A stretch of DNA of 64,000 nucleotides from Aerosticca soli (GCF_003967035.1 NZ_AP018560.1:1325001-1389000); one strand, 5' to 3'. Shown: positions 8,769 to 19,695, counted from the first letter of the stretch. Made by a program: numbers and translations. Notes: a model not told the origin generated them from the letters alone.

Positions 8769-9620
8769 TCACTTGTCCTGGATGCGCACGCGCTCGAGCG
8801 CCGGCGCCGGTTTGCACGTGCCGGCGCGCAGCCCATCCAGCCAGGTCGTGACCAGGGCCACGACGGCTTGCTGCGTGCGCGCGTCGAAGCTCCCGCCGCC
8901 GAGCTGCATGTGCGTGGCACCGTCGATCACCGCCAGACGATCGCACTGTCCTGGCGGCAGGGCGGCGAAGGCTTGCTCACGCCAGCGCTCATCCCCGCCC
9001 AGGCCCGCATCCCGGGTGCCGGTGATCATCAATACCGGCGCGGTGATGGCGGCATCGGCATCCGCCGGCAGCCATGCTTCGGGGCCGGCGGGCGAGAGCG
9101 CGACGTAGGCGTCGAATCCGCCGGCCGGATGCAGGCCCGCCGTATTACGCGCGCCGGCTTCGAACTGCACGGTATGCGCGCCCATCGAATGCCCGAGCAG
9201 CGCGGTGAATGGCGCCTTGCATGGCGCGCTCGCCCATTGCCGCGCGGCATCGATGTCCATGAAACGCGCACGATAGGCGGCCGGGTCATCCACCAGCATG
9301 GCCAGACCGGCACGCAGGCCGCGCGTGGTGCGCACGTCCCGTTTCAGCGCATCCATGCCGCTTTCGCGATGTCCGATGACGATGGCGCGCCAGCCGTCCG
9401 CGCCCAGTCCTTGGGCGAGGTAGCGCAACCCCTGCTCACTGCCGCCCGCGCCGGGCGACAGCAGTGCCAGCGGCGGACAGCCGGTCGATGATGGCGAGGC
9501 GGCCGGGTACACCATCATCGGCACCTGGGCGCCATCGGCGCGCGGCGCGAAGGAGAGCTGCTGGGCCGGCGCGGCCGCACCGATGGCCGCCAGCAGCAGA
9601 CCGATAAGTGATCGTGGCAT
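8769..9620 (-). CDS. Secreted alpha/beta-hydrolase (dienelactone hydrolase-like)
   Basis: 283 residues with a short cleavable signal peptide (MPRSLIGLLLAAIGAAAPAQ), so it is likely periplasmic. The nucleophile elbow is GHSMGAHT, the oxyanion region is LLSPGAGGS, and the late histidine is in DGATHMQL, which together complete a Ser-Asp-His triad. Members of this group hydrolyse esters of unknown nature or act like platelet-activating-factor acetylhydrolase/dienelactone hydrolase. It is upstream of the VOC gene with an 8-base gap. The substrate cannot be stated. Confidence 0.82.
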   Translation of the reverse strand: MPRSLIGLLLAAIGAAAPAQQLSFAPRADGAQVPMMVYPAASPSSTGCPPLALLSPGAGGSEQGLRYLAQGLGADGWRAIVIGHRESGMDALKRDVRTTRGLRAGLAMLVDDPAAYRARFMDIDAARQWASAPCKAPFTALLGHSMGAHTVQFEAGARNTAGLHPAGGFDAYVALSPAGPEAWLPADADAAITAPVLMITGTRDAGLGGDERWREQAFAALPPGQCDRLAVIDGATHMQLGGGSFDARTQQAVVALVTTWLDGLRAGTCKPAPALERVRIQDK

Positions 9621-9683
9621 CAGGGTTTGTTGACTCGCCGGCGCATGCGTGGATGCCAGGGTCGCATGCCGGCGACGGAAGCG

Positions 9684-10166
9684 CTATTCGCCGCGTTTCC
9701 AAAGTCGACGCAGCCAGGAAGGCTTATGCGCCTGCGCCTGCACGCCCTGGCTGAGGAAGAACGGCGTGTAGAGCTTGTCCTCCTCGAGAATGTGCAGGGT
9801 CAGCCATTTCTTGAGGAAATGCAGCAGCTCGAAGGTGACCGGATGGCCCTCGTCGAGCAGCCGTGCGCGAAGCCGCAGGACCTCCTCGACCAGACGGTCG
9901 TGCGAGGCCTTGTGTTTCTCGTACTCGGCATAGGCGAACAGGCGCATCAGACTCTCTTCCACGGCGAAGTGGATGCGCGTGTAGTCGACCAGCTCGTCGA
10001 GGATCAGCCGCGACTCGCTGCTTGCGCGGTGATGCAGCATGGCGCCGTGCAGGCGGTTGAGCAGATCCACCAGCACGCGGTGCTGGGCGTCGATTTCCTC
10101 GATGCCCACGCTCAGGCTCGGGTTCCATTCGATGAGCGGGGCGTCGATGGCGGTGCTTTGGGACAT
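9684..10166 (-). CDS. Bacteriohemerythrin
   Basis: 160 residues forming a four-helix hemerythrin fold that binds O2 at a non-heme di-iron site. Expected ligands are visible: H29 (IDAQHRVL), H66 and E70 (IHFAVEESL), H89 (KASHDRL), and H125/D130 in HILEEDKLY. The protein is cytosolic with no transmembrane segment, and has a basic C-terminal tail. Family members supply or sense oxygen, for example for respiratory or methane-oxidising enzymes, or in chemotaxis. It is a single-gene unit with 63 bases to the hydrolase downstream. Confidence 0.9.
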   Translation of the reverse strand: MSQSTAIDAPLIEWNPSLSVGIEEIDAQHRVLVDLLNRLHGAMLHHRASSESRLILDELVDYTRIHFAVEESLMRLFAYAEYEKHKASHDRLVEEVLRLRARLLDEGHPVTFELLHFLKKWLTLHILEEDKLYTPFFLSQGVQAQAHKPSWLRRLWKRGE

Positions 10167-10278
10167 GGCAGGAGGCTCCGGCAGATGACCGCAGCCTAGC
10201 GGGCAGCGCCGGGCCGGAGTTGATGCCGGTCAAATCGTCCGGCGCGGTGGGCGCGTCGGATCGCCGCAGTGCGTCTTT

Positions 10279-12696
10279 TCAGCCGCCGGCCGGCGGCACC
10301 TGGCTGGGCGATGCGGCCGGTACCGTGGCGCCCGGAGACTGGTGGATGATCATGTCCTGCGGGCGCAGCAGGGGCAGCTTTTCGGCCCGCAACTTGGCCA
10401 GGATGGCGAACAGGAGATCGCTCTTGACGCCGCCGGCATCGCGCGGATTGGCCACGAAGGCGACCGCGACGAAGATCAGCGAGCCGCCCTCGATGCCATC
10501 CAGCGACACCGAGCACGTCGGTGCGGCCAGCACCTTGGGATGGTTGCGCATGGTCTCCAGCATGATGCGGGCCACGACATCGGCATCGGTGTCCAGCGGC
10601 ATCGGCAGGCGGATCAGCACCCGCCCCTGGGCCTGGCCCCAGGTGACGTTGCGCACGTTCTGGGTGATGAACTGCGAATTGGGCACGATCATGGTCGAGC
10701 CATCCCACAGCTTGATCTCGGTGGCGCGCACGTTGATCCGGCGGATGTCGCCCTCGACGCCGGTCAGGCTGACCCAGTCGCCCACCTTGACCGGCCGCTC
10801 GGCGAGCAGGATCAGCCCGGAAATGAAGTTCTGCACGATCGCCTGCAGGCCGAAACCGATGCCGACGGAAAGCGCGCTGGCGATCCAGGTGATGCTCTGC
10901 AGGCTGACCTGCAGCGCAGCCAGCGTCAGCGCCACGACCAGCACGCCGCCGACGTAGCCGGAAAGGGTGACGATCGAGCTGCGCAGGCCCGGATCCAGCG
11001 AGGTCTTGGGCAGCAGCTGCGTGCCCAGCCACTGTTTCAGCGCGCGCACGCCGAGCCAGCCCAAGGCCAGCACCACGCTGGCATCGAGCAGGGCGCCGGG
11101 GCGGATCACCAGCTCGCCCAGCTTGAGTCCGTTGAAGAGCTGGCCGACGCGGTCGAGCAGCGCGTCCGGGCCGGCACCGTAGGGCGCGAGCACCAGCGTC
11201 AGGGCGACGACGCAGAGCAGGATGCGGATCAGCGCGGACAGGACGGTCGCCGCCTGGTCCAGCGTCGCCGGGGCCAGGCCGAAGGTGGCCTGCAGGCGCT
11301 TGCCGCTGCGGCTGGTCGGTGTCAGCAATGCCTCGATGAGGTCGTGGGCCAAGTGGGTGAGGAGGTAAAGCGTGCCCAGCACCACGCCGACCCACACCAG
11401 CTGGGTGGCGAGGAACGAGGCGAAGGCGATGAAACCGGTCGCCAGTCCCAGCCAGACCAGTGCCACCGCCACCGCCGCGGCCGCCATCAGCAACCCCACC
11501 CACAGCGGCCGCCGGGCCGGATACTCGCCGGCCGCGAGCAGGACGCGACGGGTCTGCGCCAGTCGGCGCAGGGTGAGCGCGATCAGCACACTGATCGTCA
11601 AGGCCAACAGGCCGCGCGCCATCACCGTGGCGACCAGGCTGGCGCCGATCTGCGCATTGATGCGCTCGATGATGCCGAGGATCAGCACCACGATCGCGAG
11701 CAGCCGCGGCACCGGGCGCAGCCGGGCGGCCGCCGCGTCGGACAACCCGATCAGCCGCCAGCTCGGATGCCGCGCCGACAGCAGCGCGCGACCCAGTCCG
11801 GCCACATAGGCGGCAAACAGCAGCACCTGCACCACCGAGCGTGCGAAACCGGCCAGGTCCGGATCCAGCGTGTCGTGCCAGTTGAGGCCCAGATACACCG
11901 ACTCGGCCGCAAGCCCGAGCACGCTGACGTAGGCCAGCGCCACGCCCAGTGCCCGGCTGCTGCGTCGCAACCGACCCTGCGGCAGACGCCGCGCGAGCAC
12001 GAACAGCGCCTGTTCGATCACCCGCCGCCCGCCGAGGAGCAAGGCCAGGGCCACCCCGAGTCCGCCGAGGAACGGCCAGCGGTGCGGCGGTTGCCAGGCG
12101 GTCGCGAGGTCGTCGCGGATCAGCCCGAGCAGATGGCCGAAACGGGCGAGATCGTTGGGCAGCACGCGTGCGGCGTCGCTCCAGAAGGCATGGCTGAACG
12201 GACTGGCGGTGCGCGCAGTCAATTGCGCCTGGAAGCGGTCGCGCCGCAATGCGGCCACTTGCGCGGCCAGTTGCTGGGCCTCTTCGCCGATCAGCTGGGC
12301 CTGCTTGATCTGGGCGTCCACGCTGGCTTTCTCGCGGCCGAGCTGGCGACGCTGCGCGGCCACTTCCGCGGCTTCCGGCGGGCTGCCCGCGGCCGGCGCG
12401 GGACCCAGCACGTCGAGCCGCGCCTGCAGGCTGTCCAGGCGCGGCTTGAGGGTGACGATCAGGGCGTCGGCCTGGTTCTGTACCGCCAGCGCCGCGGCGG
12501 CGAGATCGCTCAGGGCGGTATCGGCCGGGTGGTTGCCGAGCGCGGCTTTGACCTGATCGAGCTGGCTCTGCAGCGTATCGAGCACGCGGTCGGGCGCGGG
12601 CGCGGTCGATGCCGCATCCTGCGCCTGCGCAGGCACCGGCAGGCCCGCAAGGAGGGACAGGGCAAACAACAGCAACAGTCGGAACGATAGGCGCAT
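10279..12696 (-). CDS. MscS-family mechanosensitive channel with DUF3772 N-terminus
   Basis: 805 residues from the ATG at 12696, which precedes a good signal peptide (LSFRLLLLFALSLLAGLPVPAQA). A periplasmic coiled-coil region (about 25-190, DUF3772-like) is followed by about ten hydrophobic segments. Then comes the conserved MscS core: pore helix and beta domain GLQAIVQNFISGLILLAERPVKVGDWV, with IMLETMRNHPKVL near the end. Such large MscS homologues (MscK/YbdG-like) relieve membrane tension during hypo-osmotic shock. It is divergent from endonuclease V, sharing a 65-base region. Confidence 0.87.
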   Translation of the reverse strand: MRLSFRLLLLFALSLLAGLPVPAQAQDAASTAPAPDRVLDTLQSQLDQVKAALGNHPADTALSDLAAAALAVQNQADALIVTLKPRLDSLQARLDVLGPAPAAGSPPEAAEVAAQRRQLGREKASVDAQIKQAQLIGEEAQQLAAQVAALRRDRFQAQLTARTASPFSHAFWSDAARVLPNDLARFGHLLGLIRDDLATAWQPPHRWPFLGGLGVALALLLGGRRVIEQALFVLARRLPQGRLRRSSRALGVALAYVSVLGLAAESVYLGLNWHDTLDPDLAGFARSVVQVLLFAAYVAGLGRALLSARHPSWRLIGLSDAAAARLRPVPRLLAIVVLILGIIERINAQIGASLVATVMARGLLALTISVLIALTLRRLAQTRRVLLAAGEYPARRPLWVGLLMAAAAVAVALVWLGLATGFIAFASFLATQLVWVGVVLGTLYLLTHLAHDLIEALLTPTSRSGKRLQATFGLAPATLDQAATVLSALIRILLCVVALTLVLAPYGAGPDALLDRVGQLFNGLKLGELVIRPGALLDASVVLALGWLGVRALKQWLGTQLLPKTSLDPGLRSSIVTLSGYVGGVLVVALTLAALQVSLQSITWIASALSVGIGFGLQAIVQNFISGLILLAERPVKVGDWVSLTGVEGDIRRINVRATEIKLWDGSTMIVPNSQFITQNVRNVTWGQAQGRVLIRLPMPLDTDADVVARIMLETMRNHPKVLAAPTCSVSLDGIEGGSLIFVAVAFVANPRDAGGVKSDLLFAILAKLRAEKLPLLRPQDMIIHQSPGATVPAASPSQVPPAGG

Positions 12697-12749
12697 GCCG
12701 GCATGATCGGCCGCCGCCGTGCGCACGGTCAATGCACGCCGGGAACGAC

Positions 12750-12755
12750 TAAAAT
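12750..12755 (+). promoter_or_regulatory. Candidate -10 element of leaderless nfi
   Basis: TAAAAT lies only 6 bases before the nfi ATG, so transcription would start at or next to the start codon. No purine-rich ribosome site precedes the ATG, which fits leaderless translation. The -35 is poor (around 12727-12732). Inference from sequence only. Confidence 0.35.
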
Positions 12756-12761
12756 GCGCCG

Positions 12762-13469
12762 ATGCCCGCCGCCGATGCGCATGCCCGCTATCCCGAACTG
12801 CCGCCCTGGGACGGTGATGTCGCAAGCGCGCGCGCGCTGCAGGTCGAACTCGCGGCCAGGGTGAGCCTGCAGGACACCGGGTCCGAGCCGCGCCGCATCG
12901 CCGGTGTCGACGTCGGCTTCGAGGAGGGCGGGGCGATCACCCGCGCGGTGGCGGTCCTGCTCGATGCGGCGACCCTGGACCCGCTCGACGAGGTCGTGGC
13001 ACGCCTGCCGACCCGCATGCCTTACATCCCCGGCCTGCTGTCCTTTCGCGAGCTGCCCGCCGTGCTCGTCGCGCTGGGCCGGCTGGCCGCATCCCCCGAC
13101 CTGGTGCTGGTGGACGGCCATGGCATCGCCCATCCGCGGGGGCTGGGCATCGCCGCGCATCTGGGCGTGCTCACCGGCCTGCCGACCATCGGCGTGGCGA
13201 AGAGCATCCTGGTCGGCAGCCATGACGAGCTGCCCGCGCAGCGCGGCGCATGCGTGCCGCTGCGCCATCGCGGCCGCGTCATCGGCAGCGTGCTGCGCAG
13301 CAAGGACAAGGTGCGACCGCTGATCGTCTCGCCGGGGCACCGGGTGAGCCTGGTCCGGGCGCCGCAGATTGTGCTGGCCTGCTGCCGCGGCTATCGACTG
13401 CCCGAGCCGACCCGGCTGGCCGACCGGCTGGCTTCCCGTCGCGGTCCCGGGGCCTGTTCCGATGAATGA
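12762..13469 (+). CDS. nfi: Endonuclease V (deoxyinosine 3'-endonuclease)
   Basis: 235 residues. Endonuclease V nicks DNA one phosphodiester 3' of deoxyinosine and repairs deaminated adenine. Family motifs are present: the metal-binding aspartate block RIAGVDVGF, the wedge/lesion-binding region [29 protein letters not shown], and the TIGVAKS block. The start ATG (12762) has no ribosome site; a TAAAAT box lies 6 bases upstream. It is divergent from the MscS-type gene. The neighbouring glycosyltransferase begins 80 bases downstream and is probably a separate function. Confidence 0.93.
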   Translation: MPAADAHARYPELPPWDGDVASARALQVELAARVSLQDTGSEPRRIAGVDVGFEEGGAITRAVAVLLDAATLDPLDEVVARLPTRMPYIPGLLSFRELPAVLVALGRLAASPDLVLVDGHGIAHPRGLGIAAHLGVLTGLPTIGVAKSILVGSHDELPAQRGACVPLRHRGRVIGSVLRSKDKVRPLIVSPGHRVSLVRAPQIVLACCRGYRLPEPTRLADRLASRRGPGACSDE

Positions 13470-13549
13470 CCTGCCCATCCGGCCCGTAGGTGCGATGCCG
13501 CCGGTGGTCGTTAAGTCTGCCGCAAGCAAGACGCTTTAGCGTGCGCCGG

Positions 13550-15139
13550 ATGCGCAAACCCACCGCCGCCCTGATCTGGATCGCCCGGAACCCCTGGTGC
13601 CTGGCGTTTGCCTGGCTGATCGTCGCCGCCCTGCTGCCGCTGGTGCCGATCGACGAGACCCGTTACCTCACGGTGGCCTGGGAGATGCGCCGCTCGGGCG
13701 ATCTGGTCGGGCTGACCCTGAACGGCCAGCCGTACATGGACAAGTCGCCGCTGATGTTCTGGCTGATCAATGCGAGCTGGTGGGTGTTCGGCGTTTCCGA
13801 TCTCGCCGCCCGTCTCGTCGACGTGCTGTTCGCGGCCGGCAGCGTGGCCCTGGTGGTGCGCGTGGCGCGCCGGCTCGGGTTGGCGCAGCCCGAACGGGCC
13901 GGCTGGTTTCTGTTGCCGTTCGTCGTCTTCGGCGCCTTTGCCGCGGTGGTCATGTTCGACCTCGCCCTGTGCGCTTTTTTTCTGCTGGCGCTGGATGCGC
14001 TACTGCTTTGGCTGCACACGCGCCGCTGGCACGGGGCGGCGCTGGCCTGGCTCGCGGTGGCCGGCGGCCTGCTGGCCAAGGGACCGGTGTTCCTGGTTCA
14101 CCTGGCCGCGCCGCTTTTGCTGGTGCGCTGGTGGTATGGACGGCCGATCGAAAGACCCTGGCGTTTCGCCTGCGGTTGGGTCGCGGTGATCCTGCTCGGT
14201 CTTTTGCCGCTGGCCTGGTGGGCGTGGTCGGCGGCCTCGCGCATCCCGGGTGTGCCGCCGGAACAGACGCTGCTGCACCAGGCCTTCGGCCGCGTCGCCG
14301 GCAGCTTTGCCCATCGACGCGGCCCGTTCTGGTACCTGCCCTTGCTGCCCGTACTGCTCTTGCCCTGGATGCTTTGGCTGCGCTGGAGGATGGTGCCCAG
14401 GGCGATCCGCGCCGCCATGGCCCTGCCGGCGGCGCGTCTGGGCATCGCCGCCAGCGTGCCGGCGCTGGTGATGTTCTCGGCGATCAGCGGCAAGCAGATT
14501 CACTATCTCCTGCCGTTGCTGCCCGGTGTGTCGATCGGGCTTGCGGCGCTTTTTGCGGTCGAGCCGGCGCTGTTGTCCACGGCAAGAACGCGCTGGGTGG
14601 CGCTGTTGCTGCTGGTGGGTTGGCTATGGCCGCTTGCCCACTGGATGCGTGGCAGCTGGCCGTTCGCCGCCTGGCAGGCGGTGGTGCTCGCGTTCGGCCT
14701 GGCGCTTGGCGCGGCGGCGTGGGCGGCGGGCACGCGGACGCCGCGGCTCGCTTCTCCCGACGGCAGGCTGGCGGGCACGGCCACGGCGTCCCTGTGTCTG
14801 GCGATCTCGCTGGTGCTGCTGGTCACCGCGCCGCTCAAGCCGCACCTGGATGGCCGTCCGATCGCCCGCGCCGTGCAGGATTTGCTCGCCCGCGGCGTTC
14901 CGGTCGGCGTGCTGCCGGACGAGCCTGGCATGATCGGTTATCTCGCCCGGTTGCCCCGGCCCTTGCCGGTGGTGCGTGATCCTGCCGACTGGGCACGCCG
15001 GCATCCCAATGGTTTCGTCCTGGTCCACGCCTCGCACGGGCGCTTGCCGCCGCAGGCGCAGCCGGCGGTCGACCTCATCGACGGCTGGGAGGGGCTGCTG
15101 CCGGCCGCGGCGCTCGCTGCGGGCTCGATCGATCCTTGA
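13550..15139 (+). CDS. Integral-membrane glycosyltransferase, ArnT/PMT (GT39/GT83) family
   Basis: 529 residues from the ATG at 13550. About 10-12 hydrophobic helices are seen. The first periplasmic loop carries the acidic motif PIDETRYLTVAWEM and the YMDKSPLMFWL block characteristic of GT-C enzymes such as ArnT. These move a sugar from a polyprenyl-phosphate donor to lipid A or protein on the periplasmic face. No arn operon partner is adjacent, so the sugar is unknown. The C-terminal soluble domain (after about residue 410) is shorter than in ArnT. Confidence 0.82.
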   Translation: MRKPTAALIWIARNPWCLAFAWLIVAALLPLVPIDETRYLTVAWEMRRSGDLVGLTLNGQPYMDKSPLMFWLINASWWVFGVSDLAARLVDVLFAAGSVALVVRVARRLGLAQPERAGWFLLPFVVFGAFAAVVMFDLALCAFFLLALDALLLWLHTRRWHGAALAWLAVAGGLLAKGPVFLVHLAAPLLLVRWWYGRPIERPWRFACGWVAVILLGLLPLAWWAWSAASRIPGVPPEQTLLHQAFGRVAGSFAHRRGPFWYLPLLPVLLLPWMLWLRWRMVPRAIRAAMALPAARLGIAASVPALVMFSAISGKQIHYLLPLLPGVSIGLAALFAVEPALLSTARTRWVALLLLVGWLWPLAHWMRGSWPFAAWQAVVLAFGLALGAAAWAAGTRTPRLASPDGRLAGTATASLCLAISLVLLVTAPLKPHLDGRPIARAVQDLLARGVPVGVLPDEPGMIGYLARLPRPLPVVRDPADWARRHPNGFVLVHASHGRLPPQAQPAVDLIDGWEGLLPAAALAAGSIDP

Positions 15140-16607
<1,468 letters not shown>

Positions 16608-16690
16608 CCTGCGAAGGATGCTTGCATGGCACGGGCCGCCGACGCACGCCGGCCGCGCACCGGTCGACGATGCGCGGACAGGCAGCGCCT

Positions 16691-17155
16691 TCAGTCGACC
16701 GCCAGCACGCGGCCGGTTTGCGGGTCGACCTTGAGATCCACACTCTTGCCGGCGGCATTCTTGGCCTCGGCATGCCACACGCCATCCTTGAAATCGACAT
16801 CGTGCACCTTGGTGTAGCCCTGGGTCTCCAGCGCGGCGCGGATTTCGTCCTCGTTGAGCTTGGATACCGGCTTGTCGGTGAACGCCTTGCCGGTGGCCGG
16901 ATCCACCCGCACGGTCACGTTGCGGCCGTCGCCGCTGCGGGCGTGGGCGCGCCACATGCCCTCGTCGAATTTGAGGTCTTCGACGTGGGTGTAACCCTGG
17001 TTCTGCAGTTGCAGCAGGATGTCCTGCTGAGTCAGCGCCTGCGGCGCGGCCGAGCTCGTGGCTGCCGTCGGCATCGGCTGCGTCTGCGCGGTGGCGGCGG
17101 TGCTGGCGAATGCGCCCAAGGTCAGGGCGAGAGTCAGCGGAAAGAGGGCTTTCAT
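16691..17155 (-). CDS. Secreted protein with two tandem PepSY domains
   Basis: 154 residues from the ATG at 17155, which has GGAG 8 bases upstream and a signal peptide ending TAATAQ. Two repeats of about 50 residues follow: LQNQGYTHVEDLKFDEGMW..VRVDPATGKA and LETQGYTKVHDVDFKDGVW..LKVDPQTGRV. Their ...GY..V..(L/V)....G.W.A.A......V.VDP.TG pattern is a PepSY duplication. PepSY proteins are thought to inhibit proteases or sense envelope state. Divergent from the Gly/His/Tyr-rich gene. Function not established. Confidence 0.8.
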   Translation of the reverse strand: MKALFPLTLALTLGAFASTAATAQTQPMPTAATSSAAPQALTQQDILLQLQNQGYTHVEDLKFDEGMWRAHARSGDGRNVTVRVDPATGKAFTDKPVSKLNEDEIRAALETQGYTKVHDVDFKDGVWHAEAKNAAGKSVDLKVDPQTGRVLAVD

Positions 17156-17324
17156 CGAATCTTCTCCACGCAATGGGGATGTCCTATATGCGCAGTGGCC
17201 GGTCGAGCCTGGGTGAACGGCGGCTGGATCGCACGTGAAACACGAAGGCAAATAGTGAACCCTTAAGTTCAAATTAAGCCGAGCGGATGGATGATGGGCA
17301 CGTACCGATGGGAGGTATCACGTC

Positions 17325-17726
17325 ATGAACAGAACGAACAAAGTCGGCATGCGCTGGTTGGCCGGGGCCTTGATGGCGGCGCTGGCGCTGCCCTTGAGCA
17401 CCCCCGCCCAGGCCTGGGACCATGGTCATGGCGGGTACCATGGCGGCTATCGCGGCGGTTACCACGGCTATTACGGCGGCCACTACGACCATCATCATGG
17501 CGGTTACTGGCATGGCGGCCGCTGGATCGCCGGGGCCATCGTGACGGGCGCGGTGGCTGGCCTCGTGGTCGATGCCATGCGTCCGGCGCCGGTGTACTAC
17601 GCGCCCGCGCCGGTGGTGGTCTACGACCGCCCGGTAGTGACCCGGCGGGTGGTCGAAACCCGCACCGTGGTCTACGACGATCCCTATGCGACGCGCTATA
17701 TCCGTGACGACGGCTACGGCAACTGA
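17325..17726 (+). CDS. Secreted Gly/His/Tyr-rich hypothetical protein
   Basis: 133 residues preceded by a strong ribosome site (GGAGG). Signal peptide about 1-30 (ends PAQA-W). Residues 31-66 are a low-complexity GGYHGGY-type repeat region with many histidines, then a small hydrophobic glycine-rich segment (IAGAIVTGAVAGLVV, possibly membrane-embedded), then a Pro/Tyr/Val-rich tail. The histidine pattern could bind metals or serve as a surface protein; I do not recognise a named family. A perfect-stem terminator follows. Confidence 0.65.
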   Translation: MNRTNKVGMRWLAGALMAALALPLSTPAQAWDHGHGGYHGGYRGGYHGYYGGHYDHHHGGYWHGGRWIAGAIVTGAVAGLVVDAMRPAPVYYAPAPVVVYDRPVVTRRVVETRTVVYDDPYATRYIRDDGYGN

Positions 17727-17751
17727 CGCCAGATAAGTTTCGAGAAACATG

Positions 17752-17779
17752 AAAAAGCCCGGCTTCGGCCGGGCTTTTT
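17752..17779. terminator. Intrinsic terminator, perfect 12-bp stem with TTCG loop
   Basis: Stem AAAAAGCCCGGC (17752-17763), loop TTCG, arm GCCGGGCTTTTT (17768-17779). A and T runs flank both sides, so it can act in both directions and serves the convergent genes ending at 17726 and 17804. Confidence 0.92.
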
Positions 17780-17803
17780 GCTGGGCAGGGGGGGGGGCAA
17801 GTC

Positions 17804-18265
17804 TCACCGGCGGGGTGGTGGCGGGTTCTTCGGTTCTGCGCCGTTGCCGCTGCGCAAGGCCTGTTTTTCCAGGGCCTCGAAGGTGGCCTTGTCGATCTTG
17901 CTGACCTCGGCGATGGCGCATGGCGGCTGATTGCGGGCACTCACCGTTTCGCCGACTTCGCCGCAGATCCGGCTTTCGCCCACCAGCCGATTGGCCTCGC
18001 TGGCATGGAACAGCAGCCCAGGCACGCCGATGCCCAGACGCGGACAGTCGTGCTCCAGCTTGATCTGGTAACGGTCGGGTCCGGTGCGTGCGATCGCGGT
18101 GCGCGAGTCGACCAGATACCACTCGTTGATCCGGTCCGGACGCAGGCATTCGGAGATGGGGCGCAGCGGATGATGCGCGGGCTGCGCCGGTTCGGTGGCA
18201 TGCAGCCCGGTGGTGGCGGCGATGAGCGACAGTGCCAGCAGATGGCGTGGAAGATCACGTGACAT
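17804..18265 (-). CDS. Secreted hypothetical protein, DUF6491-like
   Basis: 153 residues with signal peptide (HLLALSLIAATTGLHA). The conserved core CLRPDRINEWYLVDSRTAIARTG...YQIKLEHDCP, with four cysteines, matches a small periplasmic family found in xanthomonads (DUF6491-like). The function of that family is unknown. A proline-rich tail (PKNPPPPRR) closes the protein. It ends close to the bidirectional terminator and is divergent from egtB. Confidence 0.7.
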   Translation of the reverse strand: MSRDLPRHLLALSLIAATTGLHATEPAQPAHHPLRPISECLRPDRINEWYLVDSRTAIARTGPDRYQIKLEHDCPRLGIGVPGLLFHASEANRLVGESRICGEVGETVSARNQPPCAIAEVSKIDKATFEALEKQALRSGNGAEPKNPPPPRR

Positions 18266-18449
18266 GGCAGCTCTCCTCAGTCAACGGTGCATTGGATAAC
18301 GCAAACCCGGCCCGGCGGCGTACAGCCCAGCGACCGGTGCACGCAAAAAGCCATGCGCAAGGGATATATCACGTCGAGTGAACGGGCGCCTGTCCAAGAT
18401 CGGCGGATGCTGCGCAGCAATCGTCTGACATGGCAGGAATGAGCTCTCG

Positions 18450-19685
18450 ATGAGCATGATGGCGTCTCCTTCGCTGGCCGAGCGTTATCTTGCCGTCCGG
18501 GCACAGACGATGCGCCTGTGCCAGGGGCTCGAGGCGGAGGACATGCAGGTGCAATCCATGCCCGATGCCAGTCCCGGCAAGTGGCATCTTGCGCACACGA
18601 CCTGGTTCTTCGAGCGCTTCGTCCTGGCTGGCGACAGCCGCTACCGCATCGCCGAGCCGGACTGGCATTACCTTTTCAATTCCTACTACCAGACGGTGGG
18701 GCCGATGCACGCGCGGCCGCAGCGTGGGCTTCTTTCCAGGCCCACGCTCGCGCACATCCACGCCTGGCGGGCGCGGGTCGACGAGGCGATGGCGACCCGG
18801 CTGGCGGATGCGGTCGACCCGGCGCAGGCGGCCACGGTCGAGCTGGGCATCCAGCACGAACAGCAGCATCAGGAGCTATTCCTTACCGACATCCTGCATG
18901 CGTTCTGGAGCAATCCGCTGCGCCCGGCCTACGACGCCGCCCTGTCCGTCCAGGCGCGTCCGTGCGCGCCGCTGCGCTACGTTCCGGGCCGCGAGGGACT
19001 CGTCGAGATCGGCCATGCCGGCGACGGTTTCGCCTTCGACAACGAGCGGCCGCGCCATCGGACCTTGCTTGGCCCGCACGCCTTGGCCAACCGGCTGGTC
19101 AGTCAGGCCGAGTACGCCGCCTTCGTGCAGGACGGCGGCTATCGCAAGCCGCCGCTGTGGTTGTCCGACGGCTGGGCGGTGGTCCAGCGCGAAGGCTGGA
19201 CGCGCCCGCTGTACTGGAGTGAGGACCTCACTGCGCAATTCACCCTGGCCGGTGAGGTGGCGTTGCTGCCGGATGCGCCGGTCAGCCAGCTCAGCTTCTT
19301 CGAGGCCGACGCGTACGCCCGCTGGGCCGGCGCCCGGCTGCCCACGGAGATGGAATGGGAAGCGGGCGCGCAGACGCTGCCGGTGGCGGGCAACTTGCTC
19401 GAGGATCGCCCCCGCCTGCCGCAATCGGCTGTCGGCGAAGGCCTGCTGCAGATGTATGGCGATCTGTGGGAATGGACGGCCTCGCCTTATGTGGGCTACC
19501 CAGGCTTCAAGCCGTTGCCGGGGTCGCTCGGCGAATACAACGGCAAATTCATGAACGGCCAATGGGTGCTGCGTGGCGGTTCCTGCGCGACGCCCGCCGC
19601 CCACATCCGTGCCACCTATCGCAACTTCTTTCCGCCGCATGCGCGTTGGCAGTTTGCCGGCCTGCGTCTGGCGCGCGATATCTGA
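18450..19685 (+). CDS. egtB: Ergothioneine biosynthesis sulfoxide synthase EgtB
   Basis: 411 residues. The N-terminal DinB domain holds the iron ligands (about H46/H49 in GKWHLAHTTW, and HEQQHQE at 136-142). The C-terminal formylglycine-generating-enzyme-like domain has PVSQLSFFEADAYARWAGARLPTEMEWE and ends with a typical WVLRGGSC..TYRNFFPP..RWQFAGLRLAR. EgtB joins hercynine with a thiol (gamma-Glu-Cys or cysteine) using O2. egtD follows 10 bases later, so both act in one unit. Other egt genes are not next to it. Confidence 0.93.
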   Translation: MSMMASPSLAERYLAVRAQTMRLCQGLEAEDMQVQSMPDASPGKWHLAHTTWFFERFVLAGDSRYRIAEPDWHYLFNSYYQTVGPMHARPQRGLLSRPTLAHIHAWRARVDEAMATRLADAVDPAQAATVELGIQHEQQHQELFLTDILHAFWSNPLRPAYDAALSVQARPCAPLRYVPGREGLVEIGHAGDGFAFDNERPRHRTLLGPHALANRLVSQAEYAAFVQDGGYRKPPLWLSDGWAVVQREGWTRPLYWSEDLTAQFTLAGEVALLPDAPVSQLSFFEADAYARWAGARLPTEMEWEAGAQTLPVAGNLLEDRPRLPQSAVGEGLLQMYGDLWEWTASPYVGYPGFKPLPGSLGEYNGKFMNGQWVLRGGSCATPAAHIRATYRNFFPPHARWQFAGLRLARDI

Positions 19686-19695
19686 CGGAGACTCC

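Noticed and set aside
10342-12690. 782-codon frame antisense to the MscS-type channel
   Set aside because: Gln/Arg/His-rich shadow frame, typical for antisense of high-GC membrane protein genes.
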